Source: Candidatus Poribacteria bacterium
GTDB lineage: Bacteria; Poribacteria; WGA-4E; WGA-3G
Reading direction: 5' to 3'
Assembly: GCA_003635195.1 (NCBI GenBank)
Contig: PYIY01000166.1
Span: 1-53,632, forward strand
DNA: 53,632 bases
Shown here: positions 32,244 to 42,400 of the stretch, piece by piece
Layout: each line of letters begins with the position of its first letter
Position numbering within the stretch: position 1 is the stretch's first letter
Notes under the pieces: model-generated
Told to the model about the DNA's origin: nothing
What the model saw: only the letters and a program-made list of their open reading frames with translations
Database searches by the model: none
Translations under genes and position numbers: made by a program

Positions 32244-34316
32244 TCAATTAAGCTGAGCGAAATCTGGGAGACTCGGTTCAAAAAGGTATGCCAACTTCGC
32301 AAATACAGCGCGATCCCCCGGTAGACTATCGACGACTACAAAGAAGAAGTGGCTTTCTGGCGTAAATTCGTAATCGAAGATCGAATTGAAGTTGTAGGTG
32401 ATCTCATCTACCATCCGTTCATCTACACGTTCAACAAAAATCCGCCAACCGATTTTTTGCGTAAATTGGTAATTGCTGCGGAGCCGGAAGATAAGCGTAT
32501 TCCGATGTGCGCGCCAAAAGAAATTATCAAGGTCTAAATCAATGGTAAGCTTGCCGAAAAGATTGACTCCGCCAGAGAAACTCGTAAACCGATTGAATTC
32601 ATCGCGACGGGTACCGAAACGATTGAGAACTGACAATTGCCCCCACGGTGCCTGATAATCAATGTCTGCTCTGATATATTTGGTATCAAAAAGTTGACCG
32701 ACCTCACGAAGTACCCCAAATCCACCGGCAATGAAAAAGTTAAACCGCCCGATGTCAATGTAGAAACGCGACTCGCTCAACCGTTCCCGTAGCAACTTTT
32801 GTGCATTGGTTTGATAAAAATGGCGCGTATCAATCCAAAAAGATTCCACGAAATGCGCTGCTGGGAACTCATGTCTGTACCTGAGATGGGCGCGCGCCCG
32901 GCGAAACGCTTCCTCTTCGAGTCCCATTTCGTTTGGACGAAAACCGTCCTGAACCTCCTCAAGCCGAGCATTGCCAAACCAACCTTCGTGAATCGACTCC
33001 ATAGCGGTGTGGTATGCCCAGTGCATTTCGCCATCAACCCAATCAACGGCGTACTGCGACGCTGCCGTTAAATCTCGATGCAATCCAAACCGCCCGTTGA
33101 GGGATAAGAGTGCGACATCTCGATCGGCTTGGTGTTTATGGATTCCCATCGCACCGATGACAGTTCGTTCACCGATATCGTGATTAATCCGGCCCGCTAA
33201 GAGATTCACCTGCTTTTTCGCATCCGCATCGTACCGATCAATCATTTTACCGTAGGTATTGATGACCGCGAAATTGGAACTGCCAACTTTCCCTGTCGTT
33301 TTCGCACCCACGTCAATCTCTTGAACGCGCCGCGTATAAAAGAGATCCAGCGGCAACTCAAATAGCTCAGCACCCTCTCTGAAAAACGGGCGGCGTTCCG
33401 GCAGAAACAATTCCCGATCGCTTGAGATGTTAATTTGTGTCGGATCGCTCTCCAACTGTGAAAAATCTGGATTCAGCGTCACATTCGAGGTAAGGTGCGT
33501 TGAAATCGGAAGCATCAGGTCTAATCCGCCATCAAAGTCGTTAGAACGGTCAACGAGCGCGCGGTAGCTGCCGTAGGGAAGAACCCCCAGTTTCTGCGCC
33601 GTTTCCATTTTTTCTAAATTCAACTCCGTCAAATCGCCGTATTCCGACACGCGCGAGAAAAAAGCCGTCTCCGCCCATGAATGGGATTGACCGTTTATCG
33701 GACGCACCCGCCAAAAGTTGATGCCCCAGGTCGTATTACCTCGATTAAAACGTACCTCACGGAACGGAATCGCAAACTCCGCTGTCCAATGATCCGCGTG
33801 TTTCTTTACTTTCGCTTCCCATTTCGCGTCCCAACTCATATCAAAAACGCTCTCATTACCGACCCTCTCATCCGTCTGTGTGCCGAGTGTATTAATCGCG
33901 AAAATGTAGCAGTTGCGCTGATCGTGATATGTATCAAGCATCACTTCAATACAATCGTCCTGCCAGACTGCGGAATCCCGACGCGTTTTTGTTTCTCGGA
34001 GACTTTTCATGTCCGGCTCTTCACAACGCACGCCGATATAAAGCATGTTTTCATCGTAAAGCACCCGAACTTCGGTGTCTAATTCAGCAGGATGTGTTTC
34101 GCCTTCCTTGGCTCGGAAGAAATTAGCGGCAATATCAGCATCTTGCCAAACCGTGTCTGTTAGATCTCCATCAATAACGGGCGGATTCTCCACCCATACC
34201 GCCCGAATCGTCCGTCTTGTATTTTGTGTATTTGCGAAAAGCGAGGTCGTTACCAAGAATAGCATCAGTATCCAAATGCATACGCGTGACCAGTGCATTC
34301 GTCCAATTTGTTCCAT
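32244..34316 (-). CDS. Outer-membrane protein: CBM9-like domain plus DUF5916-type beta-barrel
   Basis: 690 residues from ATG 34316 (AGAGGTG upstream; the frame opens further to 34421 but the extra N-terminus is not signal-like). Signal peptide WSRVCIWILMLFLVTTSLFA. N-terminal carbohydrate-binding family-9-like domain (PPVIDGDLTDTVWQDA, LYIGVRCEEPDMKSL, DDCIEVMLDTYHDQR, AEFAIPFREVRFNRG). The rest is rich in aromatic, alternating strands (ERRPFFREGAELFELPLDLFYTRRV, LSVLNRFGTRRDEFNRFTSF) as expected of an outer-membrane beta-barrel, ending FAKLAYLFEPSLPDFAQLN. It may take up or bind polysaccharide fragments; no TonB partner is nearby. Confidence 0.8.
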   Translation of the reverse strand: MEQIGRMHWSRVCIWILMLFLVTTSLFANTQNTRRTIRAVWVENPPVIDGDLTDTVWQDADIAANFFRAKEGETHPAELDTEVRVLYDENMLYIGVRCEEPDMKSLRETKTRRDSAVWQDDCIEVMLDTYHDQRNCYIFAINTLGTQTDERVGNESVFDMSWDAKWEAKVKKHADHWTAEFAIPFREVRFNRGNTTWGINFWRVRPINGQSHSWAETAFFSRVSEYGDLTELNLEKMETAQKLGVLPYGSYRALVDRSNDFDGGLDLMLPISTHLTSNVTLNPDFSQLESDPTQINISSDRELFLPERRPFFREGAELFELPLDLFYTRRVQEIDVGAKTTGKVGSSNFAVINTYGKMIDRYDADAKKQVNLLAGRINHDIGERTVIGAMGIHKHQADRDVALLSLNGRFGLHRDLTAASQYAVDWVDGEMHWAYHTAMESIHEGWFGNARLEEVQDGFRPNEMGLEEEAFRRARAHLRYRHEFPAAHFVESFWIDTRHFYQTNAQKLLRERLSESRFYIDIGRFNFFIAGGFGVLREVGQLFDTKYIRADIDYQAPWGQLSVLNRFGTRRDEFNRFTSFSGGVNLFGKLTIDLDLDNFFWRAHRNTLIFRLRSNYQFTQKIGWRIFVERVDERMVDEITYNFNSIFDYEFTPESHFFFVVVDSLPGDRAVFAKLAYLFEPSLPDFAQLN

Positions 34317-34336
34317 TGGCACCTCTTTCTTTTTGA

Positions 34337-34465
34337 TAGGACTTACGTATGCTGCTCTTTTGTAGCATAGGAAACCGTTGGTCTCCTGGGCCAAGAGAAC
34401 ATCTGCGTTTTTTCTAATCACCCTATTTAACAGTGTGTGCTAAAATCAAAATTGCGCAAGTCCTA
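34337..34465. mobile_element. MITE-like element A, TAGGACTTACG termini
   Basis: 129 bases bounded by TAGGACTTACGTA (left) and the inverted TAGGACTTGCGCA (right end, read from the other strand). It has no coding capacity. The sequence TTTGA flanks both sides (34332-34336 and 34466-34470), which could be a target duplication, although TA at the very ends would fit an IS630/mariner-type duplication instead. It shares its terminal sequence with the element at 43077. Confidence 0.65.
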
Positions 34466-34593
34466 TTTGAGTTATCAGTTGTCAGTAAGAGTCGCGAGCG
34501 ACAAGAAACACTCGCTCCTACAGAGGAGGCTACTATTGTCATCAAGGTTTAACCCGTGTTGACAAAAATTCATCAGAAAATCGGTGTTGGAAA

Positions 34594-34614
34594 GGCGGAG
34601 TTTGAAACCCCGCC
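34594..34614. repeat. REP-like palindrome GGCGGAGTTTgAAACCCCGCC
   Basis: A 10-bp stem with one G-U pair and a 1-base centre, followed by AGCAGAGG; same plan as the other intergenic palindromes. The rest of 34466-34836 holds a TCAG repeat (34472-34489) and no gene I trust. Confidence 0.55.
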
Positions 34615-34836
34615 AGCAGAGGAGGGTATTTTGTGTTTTTGAGAGTGTTCACGTCCCTTCTGGCTTTACTATAATGGGTTGTGAAAACCTTGAATCTCAA
34701 GTGCGCAGCCCTTTCCGTAAAATTGCGACATAACACATCTTGATATTTTCCCAAAAACATGTTACCTTATAGATGGACAATGAAACGTGGTTATAGACAG
34801 AAACAACCGACAACATATAAGGAGGAAAAATGAGTC

Positions 34837-35052
34837 ATGAAGAAAGAACAAATTGTCTCCCAAGATCCACGCGTGATGCACGGCACCTTAGTTTTCGCTG
34901 GCACTCGCGTCCCTGTTGAAAGCCTGATTCAACACCTTGTTGCTGGCGACTCGCTTGATATATTCCTTGACGATTTCCCGACAGTCTCGCGTGAACAGGC
35001 AGTGGCGTATTTGCAAATGACTCTGGAGTTCGCTAATGCGCGTGTTGCTTGA
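34837..35052 (+). CDS. DUF433-family antitoxin
   Basis: 71 residues, with the hallmark HGTLVFAGTRVPVESLIQHLVAGDSLDIFLDDFP and VSREQAVAYLQ of DUF433, a winged-helix-like antitoxin. GGAGG (34821-34825) lies 11 bases before ATG 34837; the nearer ATG at 34830 opens only a short meaningless frame. It overlaps the toxin gene by 17 bases. Confidence 0.88.
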   Translation: MKKEQIVSQDPRVMHGTLVFAGTRVPVESLIQHLVAGDSLDIFLDDFPTVSREQAVAYLQMTLEFANARVA

Positions 35053-35368
35053 TGAGCATCTACCTCACAGACTGAGACAACTTTTCGCTGTCCCAATTGA
35101 AGTTGTCACAGTTGGATATCTGCGGTGGAAAGGTTTAAAAAATGGGGAACTCTTGCGAAAAGCTTCGGCTGAGTTTGATGTCTTTATCACAATGGATAAA
35201 GGGTTTTTGTATCAGCAAAACTTGGAGAAAATTCAAATAGGTATTGTGTTGCTGGAGGCTGAGAGTAACCGCTACGCGCATCTTGCACCACTAATTCCTC
35301 AAGTGAATGTTGTGTTGAGAACTCTTAAGAAGGGACAAGTTGTAAGCGTGAATATAGAACAACTGTGA
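35036..35368 (+). CDS. DUF5615 PIN-like ribonuclease toxin
   Basis: 110 residues with the family start MRVLLDEHLPHRL (first acidic residue Asp6), VVTVGYLRWKGLKNGELLRKA, and FDVFITMDKGFLYQQN (second acidic cluster). DUF5615 proteins are Mut7-C/PIN-like nucleases paired with DUF433 antitoxins. The gene overlap argues for co-translation. Confidence 0.88.
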   Translation: MRVLLDEHLPHRLRQLFAVPIEVVTVGYLRWKGLKNGELLRKASAEFDVFITMDKGFLYQQNLEKIQIGIVLLEAESNRYAHLAPLIPQVNVVLRTLKKGQVVSVNIEQL

Positions 35369-35375
35369 ATAGATG

Positions 35376-36350
35376 TTATCCAGATTCTGCGGGGACTTCT
35401 ACTTGCGAGTCTCTATTTTTTCTTGTGGTTAAGAACATCCCAACCGCAGCAACGATAAATCCGAGAATTGTCCCCCATAAACCGAATTTAACAAAACCTT
35501 TATATTTTCCAGTGCCGCTTTCTCCTAAGATATTTTGGAGATTTATCTCTTCAATATAGAAAATAACGCAGTAAGCTAAAATAAGCCCAAGCCCAACACC
35601 GATACTCACAAGAACCGCTTCCCTTAATCGTCTGAGATTTCCGCTTGCCAATGTGTAGAAACTACCTACCAAAATGATTATGCTCACGATGAAAATAATG
35701 ATAAGGACAGATTGGACAGATTCCATGCGTGTAAGTTGAAAGCCTGGCGAACCTCTTAGCGTCCCAAGCGTCCCAATTTCGTGCAAATGCATGAAGAAGC
35801 AGAAGAACGCGATAATGCCGCCAGCATGTACGACAAACCAGTGCTGTTTTTCTTCCACAGAACCTTTGAAATGCCCATTTTCTTCTTCTGCCTTGATTAG
35901 TAAAATCCCAATAACAGCGATAGCAAGACCAGCAGCTGTACCCCAAAATCCCAACTTGATTGAGTAAGTGCTGCTATACCCAATAACCCGGGTCATTCTG
36001 GCATAATGCAGTCGTTCTGCGAAAAGAATCGCGAGTCCGATGTCGCCACTAATGAGAATTGGCACCCTGGATTTCCAAGGTGTGCGGCGGATTATCATGT
36101 AGAGGCTCAAACCAATAATCACGACACTTGCGATAAAAACGACTGCAATGAGCAAAGCATTTCGCCCAAGAAATTCAGTCAGAAAAAAATTAACACCTGA
36201 CATACTGAAAGTGAACCTACCACCTTTATCTATTGTCGGCAGGAACGGTGCACCTCTGTCTATCCACGGGAAGAAGAAACAGGTAAGCGCGATAATACCT
36301 CCGAGCGGTGTGATAAACTGTGTGTATCGGTTGGCTTGATAGGTGTTCAT
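35376..36350 (-). CDS. Polytopic membrane protein with internal duplication (paralogue 1)
   Basis: 324 residues with eight likely membrane helices in two halves of four. Each half begins with the same pattern: RYTQFITPLGGIIALTCFFFPW and KQHWFVVHAGGIIAFFCFF. The family is unknown to me. A similar gene follows on the same strand (36507-37448), so this is a tandem pair. Start ATG 36350 with AGAGA-like upstream bases. It converges on the DUF5615 toxin gene with a 7-base gap. Confidence 0.7.
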   Translation of the reverse strand: MNTYQANRYTQFITPLGGIIALTCFFFPWIDRGAPFLPTIDKGGRFTFSMSGVNFFLTEFLGRNALLIAVVFIASVVIIGLSLYMIIRRTPWKSRVPILISGDIGLAILFAERLHYARMTRVIGYSSTYSIKLGFWGTAAGLAIAVIGILLIKAEEENGHFKGSVEEKQHWFVVHAGGIIAFFCFFMHLHEIGTLGTLRGSPGFQLTRMESVQSVLIIIFIVSIIILVGSFYTLASGNLRRLREAVLVSIGVGLGLILAYCVIFYIEEINLQNILGESGTGKYKGFVKFGLWGTILGFIVAAVGMFLTTRKNRDSQVEVPAESG

Positions 36351-36506
36351 GATCTTTCTCTATTGGCGATGTTAATCGTCAGCATCGAGATTTTCAGGAT
36401 TATAGATACCACTCAATTGAAAAATTCTGTCCTATAGCATTGACGGGGAGTGCTAAGGAAGCCGTGTAGGTGCTGTTAAGTTCTCCGATAGTGTCCTAAA
36501 TGTTTT

Positions 36507-37448
36507 TCACGCCTCGGAAACTTCCACCTGCTCATTTTTATTTTTTTCTTGATTAAGAACACCCCAATCCCAACTGCAGAGCATCCCAAATGCAGAGACG
36601 ACATATCCGAGAATTGTCAAATAGAAACCAAAGTGGATAGAACGTCTAAGCGTTTCAGGAACCGGCTTTCCTGAGATTTTTGCAGTGTAAATTTCCAGAG
36701 CAGAAATATTCCAAGCGTAGACAAAAAGAATCCCAAGTCCGATACCGATACTCACAAGAACCACTTCCCTTAATCTCCTGAGATTTCCACTCACCAACGT
36801 GTAGAAACTACCTACAAGGACGATTACGGTCGCGGCGAAAACAAATAGGATGAGAAGATCCCAATTCATAAGCCTAAAACCTGTCTCCATCAAACTATGA
36901 CCTGGTATAGAACCTATCCCCTTCCAGGGCATGAATATGCCAAATAGGGCAATAATCCCGCCAGCATGTACGATAAACCAGAGTCGTTTTACTTCTACAG
37001 GATCTTTAGAACGCGCCTTTTCCATTTCTGTTCTGATTAAGAAAGTCCCAAGCGCAGCGATTATAAGTCCAGCGACTGTGCCCCAAAAGCCTAACTCGAT
37101 TGTGGAATTCATATGATCAAGAATCCGGTTCGCTCTGATATGCTCCAATTGCTCGGCTAAAAGCATCGCGAGTCCGATGCCGCTGCTCATAAGAACAGGG
37201 ACTCTGGATTTCCAAGGCGTTCGTCGGATTACCATATAGAGGCCCACACCGACAATCATAACGCTTGCTATGAAAACAGTAGGGTTAAACATGGAAAACT
37301 CAAAACCTGACTGAGTAAATTGAAAACTTGATCCGTCTCTGTAATTATTTACCGTCGTCTCCCACGGAAGGAAGAAACAGATAAGCACAATAATGCCGCC
37401 GAGGGGTGTGATAAACTGTGTGTACCGGTTGACTTGATGTATAGACAT
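36507..37448 (-). CDS. Polytopic membrane protein with internal duplication (paralogue 2)
   Basis: 313 residues from ATG 37448 (GGAG 8 bases before); the frame opens to 37502 but the true start is supported by the paralogue's N-terminus (RYTQFITPLGG). Eight likely helices in two halves that begin RYTQFITPLGGIIVLICFFLPW and LWFIVHAGGIIALFGIFMPW. It is similar along its length to 35376-36350. Function unknown. Confidence 0.7.
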   Translation of the reverse strand: MSIHQVNRYTQFITPLGGIIVLICFFLPWETTVNNYRDGSSFQFTQSGFEFSMFNPTVFIASVMIVGVGLYMVIRRTPWKSRVPVLMSSGIGLAMLLAEQLEHIRANRILDHMNSTIELGFWGTVAGLIIAALGTFLIRTEMEKARSKDPVEVKRLWFIVHAGGIIALFGIFMPWKGIGSIPGHSLMETGFRLMNWDLLILFVFAATVIVLVGSFYTLVSGNLRRLREVVLVSIGIGLGILFVYAWNISALEIYTAKISGKPVPETLRRSIHFGFYLTILGYVVSAFGMLCSWDWGVLNQEKNKNEQVEVSEA

Positions 37449-37480
37449 GTTCTTTCTCCAACAACGAAAATGTAAGGTAA

Positions 37481-37499
37481 GTGGGGTTAGAAACCCCAC
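37481..37499. repeat. REP-like palindrome GTGGGGTTagaAACCCCAC
   Basis: An 8-bp stem with 3-base loop at the 5' side of the membrane-protein gene; same plan as at 10866. Confidence 0.6.
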
Positions 37500-37530
37500 C
37501 AACGCGGAAAGGGAACAGGTCGGTTGTTTC

Positions 37531-38292
37531 CTAATCTTTCAACTTTTCGAGGAACGGACTTAGCAGATCAATCGGAATTGGGAAAACGACGGTTGAGTTT
37601 TTCTCTGCGCTGACTTCCACTAACGCCTGCAGGAATCGGAGCTGCACGGCTGTCGGGGTTTTGCTGAGGATCTCTGCTGCGTCGGTTAACACCTGTGCCG
37701 ATTCAAATTCACCTTCGGCGTGTATGACTTTGGCGCGGCGCTCACGTTCTGCTTCCGCTTGCTGTGCCATCGCGCGTTGCATCTCAGCAGGGAGATCTAC
37801 GTCCTTGATTTCCATCGCCAGTACCTCGATACCCCACGGTTCACAATGTTTTTTGACGATATCCTCCAAGTCCTGATTCAGTTTCTCGCGTTCAGAGAGC
37901 AGATCGTCGAGTTCAGCACGTCCGAGTACACTTCGGAGTGTTGTCTGCGCAATCTGGCCAATTGCAAAACCGAAATCCTCGACCTCAATGACGGCTTTAT
38001 CGGGTTCGGTCACCCTGAAGTTAAGCACGGCGTTGACACTCACAGACACATTGTCCTTTGTGATGACATCTTGCGGCGTAACATCATTGACGATAAGACG
38101 TAAACTGACACGTTGCATCCGCTCAATCCAAAAGGGTATCATAAACACAAGACCGGGACCGCGAGTCCCCGTCAATCGTCCGAGTCGGAAGATAACGGCA
38201 CGTTCGTATTCTTTGAGTATCCTGACGCTTGTCGTAAGCAAAATGATAGCGACAACGGCAATAGTAAAATAGATCGGATCAATTTGTGGCAT
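37531..38292 (-). CDS. Slipin (stomatin/SPFH band 7 protein)
   Basis: 253 residues: one N-terminal helix ([19 protein letters not shown]), then the band 7 domain ([76 protein letters not shown]) and a coiled coil ([24 protein letters not shown]). Slipins form membrane oligomers, often with an NfeD partner; no NfeD gene is next to it. Downstream of the glycoside-hydrolase-like gene with a 15-base gap. Confidence 0.9.
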   Translation of the reverse strand: MPQIDPIYFTIAVVAIILLTTSVRILKEYERAVIFRLGRLTGTRGPGLVFMIPFWIERMQRVSLRLIVNDVTPQDVITKDNVSVSVNAVLNFRVTEPDKAVIEVEDFGFAIGQIAQTTLRSVLGRAELDDLLSEREKLNQDLEDIVKKHCEPWGIEVLAMEIKDVDLPAEMQRAMAQQAEAERERRAKVIHAEGEFESAQVLTDAAEILSKTPTAVQLRFLQALVEVSAEKNSTVVFPIPIDLLSPFLEKLKD

Positions 38293-38307
38293 TTTTGGGA
38301 TTCCTTG

Positions 38308-39453
38308 TTATTTAGCATTGTAGCCAGTGATATCGCTAACTTTCTGAAAAAAAGCACGCTTGCGGGGTGTGTTGATTTGCCATTGGACTGGAACGGATTG
38401 ATAACCGTGGTAATAGTCGTTTTCACCGGGGTCAAAGTATCCCCACGATGCGTATTGGCTGACAGCAGCGACGAAGTTGTTCAACGGTTTATCGAAATCG
38501 AAATGATCGTCTTCGTTGAAAAGGATTGGCATCGGACGGTAACCCGGCACTTCACGGGTCTGTTGGACCATCTCAATAATGCGGTTCGGGTCCTTGACCC
38601 CATTCCCATGGATAAGCAGAAAATCAGAGGCACGGACGACATTCTCCAGTGGCACCGTGCCGCCACCGTAACTGGTTCCAACGAGGCATCTATTACCGTT
38701 GTGTGTCGTCGCTTTCACTCTTTCAATTAGTTCGTGCACGCGTTGTGGCTGTAGTATTTCATGGGTATACGCTCTGACGTTGCATTCGTTGTTCACTTCA
38801 ACGATAACGTTGGTATACCCTTTGTCAAAGAGCCAACCGGTCGCATTGTCAACAGCATTTTTGACAGCGTTTTCGTCCTGAACTCGCTGATCCTGCCCGA
38901 AATAGAAATAGCCGAGAATGACAACCATGCCGAGTGCGTCAGCAAAATCAATAATGCGTTCAAGCCGCGATAGGTAATCAGGATTCAAGCTGCCATCGGC
39001 TTCTATACCGGAGTTGTGCCACGGCTGTGCTTTCGAGTAGCCTTCGGGACTCCCGCCTTGGAGGTTGATCGTAAACGCCAAAACCCCGTGTGCGCGCCAC
39101 GTCGGCATCGCTGCTAAAAATTCACGGGTATTGCGTTCGGGGTCCCATTCGCCGGTGTCCGGGTATTTCCAGAGGTGTATGGTTTCCGGGTTTCTGTCAT
39201 CGAAGATACCTTGCACCATGCGGGTGTTGATGAGCAACCCTTCGATCTTATGGTCTTGGTAAAAACGCCCTGGATAAGTAATTTCTCCGTTAATGTAAAA
39301 AGCATCGTCAACGATACTCACTGCTGTTTTCATTACGTTTTCCTTTTCGTTTATATGTTTATTAATGCGAGTTTCATGGTTGTCCGCGTATAGTTCGAGA
39401 AACATTCCCGCCAATGCGGTGCTTCCACTCACTAAAAAATGCCTACGGTTCAT
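38308..39453 (-). CDS. Glycoside-hydrolase-like TIM-barrel protein, Tat-exported
   Basis: 381 residues from ATG 39453, chosen because it starts with a twin-arginine signal (MNRRHFLVSGSTALAG). The body looks like a clan-A/GH5-type barrel: WKYPDTGEWDPERNTREFLA, NVIVEVNNECN (candidate acid/base Glu in a N-E motif) and PILFNEDDHF (candidate nucleophile Glu). It also has an LLINTRMVQGIFDD start typical of cellulase-like proteins. Substrate unknown. GTG 39468 is an in-frame alternative. Placed in the operon after DUF4175. Confidence 0.7.
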   Translation of the reverse strand: MNRRHFLVSGSTALAGMFLELYADNHETRINKHINEKENVMKTAVSIVDDAFYINGEITYPGRFYQDHKIEGLLINTRMVQGIFDDRNPETIHLWKYPDTGEWDPERNTREFLAAMPTWRAHGVLAFTINLQGGSPEGYSKAQPWHNSGIEADGSLNPDYLSRLERIIDFADALGMVVILGYFYFGQDQRVQDENAVKNAVDNATGWLFDKGYTNVIVEVNNECNVRAYTHEILQPQRVHELIERVKATTHNGNRCLVGTSYGGGTVPLENVVRASDFLLIHGNGVKDPNRIIEMVQQTREVPGYRPMPILFNEDDHFDFDKPLNNFVAAVSQYASWGYFDPGENDYYHGYQSVPVQWQINTPRKRAFFQKVSDITGYNAK

Positions 39454-39470
39454 GAATTTTTTCACCACGC

Positions 39471-42400
39471 TTACTGGGTCTTCTGCGAAAGTGCTTTAAA
39501 ATAGCGTCGCAGTTGTTCCCGATATTGGAACGGAATGTCTTCAAGCTCTTTTGCGTGAGGCGTGGCTTCTAACTTCTGGACAATTTCGAGGAGCTCAGGA
39601 TGCAAAGGCGGTACTTCTTGTGCAGACGTTTCAGGCTTTTTCGCGCCCTCGGCTTTGCGTTGTTTGCCGACATCCCGTTTCTGCAACGATTTCAAACTGT
39701 CAAGCATCCGTGTCAAGATTTGCTCTTGCCTGTTGAGTACCTGCTCATTGAGTTCACCTTGTTGGAGTGATCGCTCAACCTCTGTCATGTCCTCAGCGAC
39801 CTCTTCGAGACTTCCTAACATTTGTGCCATCTGTTCTGCGCGCTCAGCGAGGCGTTCGGTCGCCTCCCTAATCAACTGCTGTTGGGCAGCGAGTTGACGC
39901 ATCATCTGTTCAAACCCTGGCGTTTGCCCCTGTTCCCGCATCTGTTGACTCAGATTTTGCGCCATTTGATTCAACTGTTCCTGACTCTCGGCAAGTTGCT
40001 GCAACTGCTCGAGCATGTTTTCCATGCCGCTGGCACCCATCTGTTGGTTCATCTGTGCCATTGCGTCAAGGAGTTCAAAGACCGCCTGATTCAGATCGGC
40101 GAGTGCGGTTCTCTGAATTGGCATAGCGAGGCTGGGTTGTCTGTCTTCTAAGGCACGCGCTGCACGAGAAAGCGCGTCGTTTGAAGCGTTCAGATGCCAC
40201 ACAACTTTAGGTGGGACTTCCATTTGTCGGTTACCGAGTTCCCAAAGCTTATTGGCAAGCTGCGCGATCCCCTCTGCAGTACTGAGTTCATCCGCTGCCA
40301 GATTTTGCAGTTGTAAAATCTCGCTCGGCATATAAGTCTCTGTCTGACCAGCAATGATGAGGTTGTTCGTTTTGGAAAGCACCTCCTCGTGAAGATGCGA
40401 GAGGTGCAGTCCGCTTTGAACGGCTTCACGCATAGCGGTCAAGGTTTCGTTAGCGTTCGCGCCTTCCATAAATTCCAAAGCATTATCCAAGCCTTGTGCG
40501 AGTTCTGTCAGCGTCTGTTCCGCCGCTCTTCCAGATTCAAGTGCCTCCCTGTTCTGTCCGCTTCGGAGATTTTCACTGGTCGTTTCAAGGTCCTCAGGCA
40601 GGTTATGATCTTTAGCAAACTGGTTGAGGCGTTTGATTTCATCTGCGATCCGTTCTATCTGTGGTGGTGCGTTCTCCTTATTCTCCGCGAGTGCTTTCAT
40701 CTCTGTACCGAGTTCGTCCAAGTTTTCGCTGAGTTTGCCGAACTCTTCACCGACGCGATCTTCCTTTTCTGCGAGTTCGTTTGCCGGTGCGGATTGCGGC
40801 GATGTCTCTAAAGTATCCATCAGTTCTTTTTGTTGTTCAGCGAGTGCCTGTGCCTGTTTGGCGGCTGCTTCGAGTTCTTGTTGGAGAAGAATCTGTTCAT
40901 AGAGCGATTTGGCGCGTTCCAGCTGCTGTAAAAACTGCTCTTGGCTGAGATTCGCCTCCATCATTGATTTTTCCTGCTCACTCACCTGCTGCTTCGCCAA
41001 TGCCTCGGATAACTTCCGCAAGATCTCTTTATGTTCTTCGGAAAGTGCCTGCTCCATCAGTTTTTGCAGCTCCTGATACTTCTGGATCGTCTCAGTGTCA
41101 AAGAGTTGTTTTTGCTCCATCTCCTCCGCTGTCTGTTGCATATCTTCGACTAACTGCTTTGCCGTCTGTTCAATCTGTTTCTGATTTTCAAGCACTTGTT
41201 GCATCAGGTTTTCATCGCTGAAAGTGAGTTCTTGGTTCTTCCTGATTTTACCGAGAAGTGTGTCAATCAAACCGGTTGCATCGGCTTGCTCATCGACGAG
41301 TTCCTCAAGGCCTTGTTGTTCTGTTTCCTGTTCAGCCGCGACTGAATCGTATAATTCAGAGAGTGACGGGAAGCGGAGTGTATAGGTAGGAGACTTGCCG
41401 ATATTCGGACCTGAGACATCATCATTATCCAGCACCTGGACGTAATAGGCAAGCACCTCACCCGGAAAAATGCCAATCTGATCCACATCCCACCTGTATG
41501 CGACGGAGACCGATTTGCGGACATGTGCCGTCTCCACACCCCACCGCTTTAAGGGGACGTTTACTTCTTCGGCACCTTCTGCCTCAACACGATATACCAG
41601 TTGAAGGGCTTGTATACCGTAGTCATCCGTTGCTTCTACCTTTAGGTCCACCGACATAGCGTTATCCAAAACGGTATCCCGTGCCGGTGAAACGATATTG
41701 ACTTCAGGGGCGGTATCTTTGAAAACGGTGAGCGTATAGGTAATAGGATCGCGATTTTTAAAACCCTCAACATCGGTAATTTGGATACGATAGTTTTCGC
41801 TCTGTTGTGCAATAAAATTTCCGCGCATTGCGTGAGTTACAGGACTTGATTCCGAGAGCTGCTCGTCTGTGCTCGATTGCGGGGGCGTTTCTGATGGGTG
41901 GCGCGCTGCGACCTCCAATTCGACATCATGGGATTCTTCAAATGCGAGGTGTGCCGTTTTAAGAGGTTTGTTACTTTCGCCCGTAAATACAAGCTCTGTT
42001 CCGAAGAGCGTCTGTATATCGCCGGTATTTGCTGGAAACGTCTGGGATTGCAGGCGTGTGTAGGCGGGATAGTTAAGCCGATATTGGAATTGGGTAACAA
42101 TCGGTTCGTCGCTAATCGTCACTTGATACTGGGACGATGCTACCTCTTCAACAGAAATATAGTATTGTAGCGGACGCGTAACATTTTCGAGCGTCAGATG
42201 GTAAGACGAGGCAGTACCTGGCACCTGTTGATCGCTTGCGCCTTGCATCGGCATAGATTGCCACTCTACGGTTGACGTTTGCGCGTTACCGTCCCCGATG
42301 CGGTAGTAAAGTGTGACAGGCGCGCCGATGTGTCCGCTCACTTTCGCAGCGACGTTAACATCGGTTCCGCGTTCAACCTGCGTATTACCGGGTTGAATTT

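Noticed and set aside
34542..34760. 72-codon minus-strand frame
   Set aside because: No ribosome site, it covers a REP-like palindrome, and the composition is not protein-like.
34723..34770. Promoter for the DUF433/DUF5615 pair
   Set aside because: TTGATA and TTATAG-like words exist but no pair with 16-19 base spacing.
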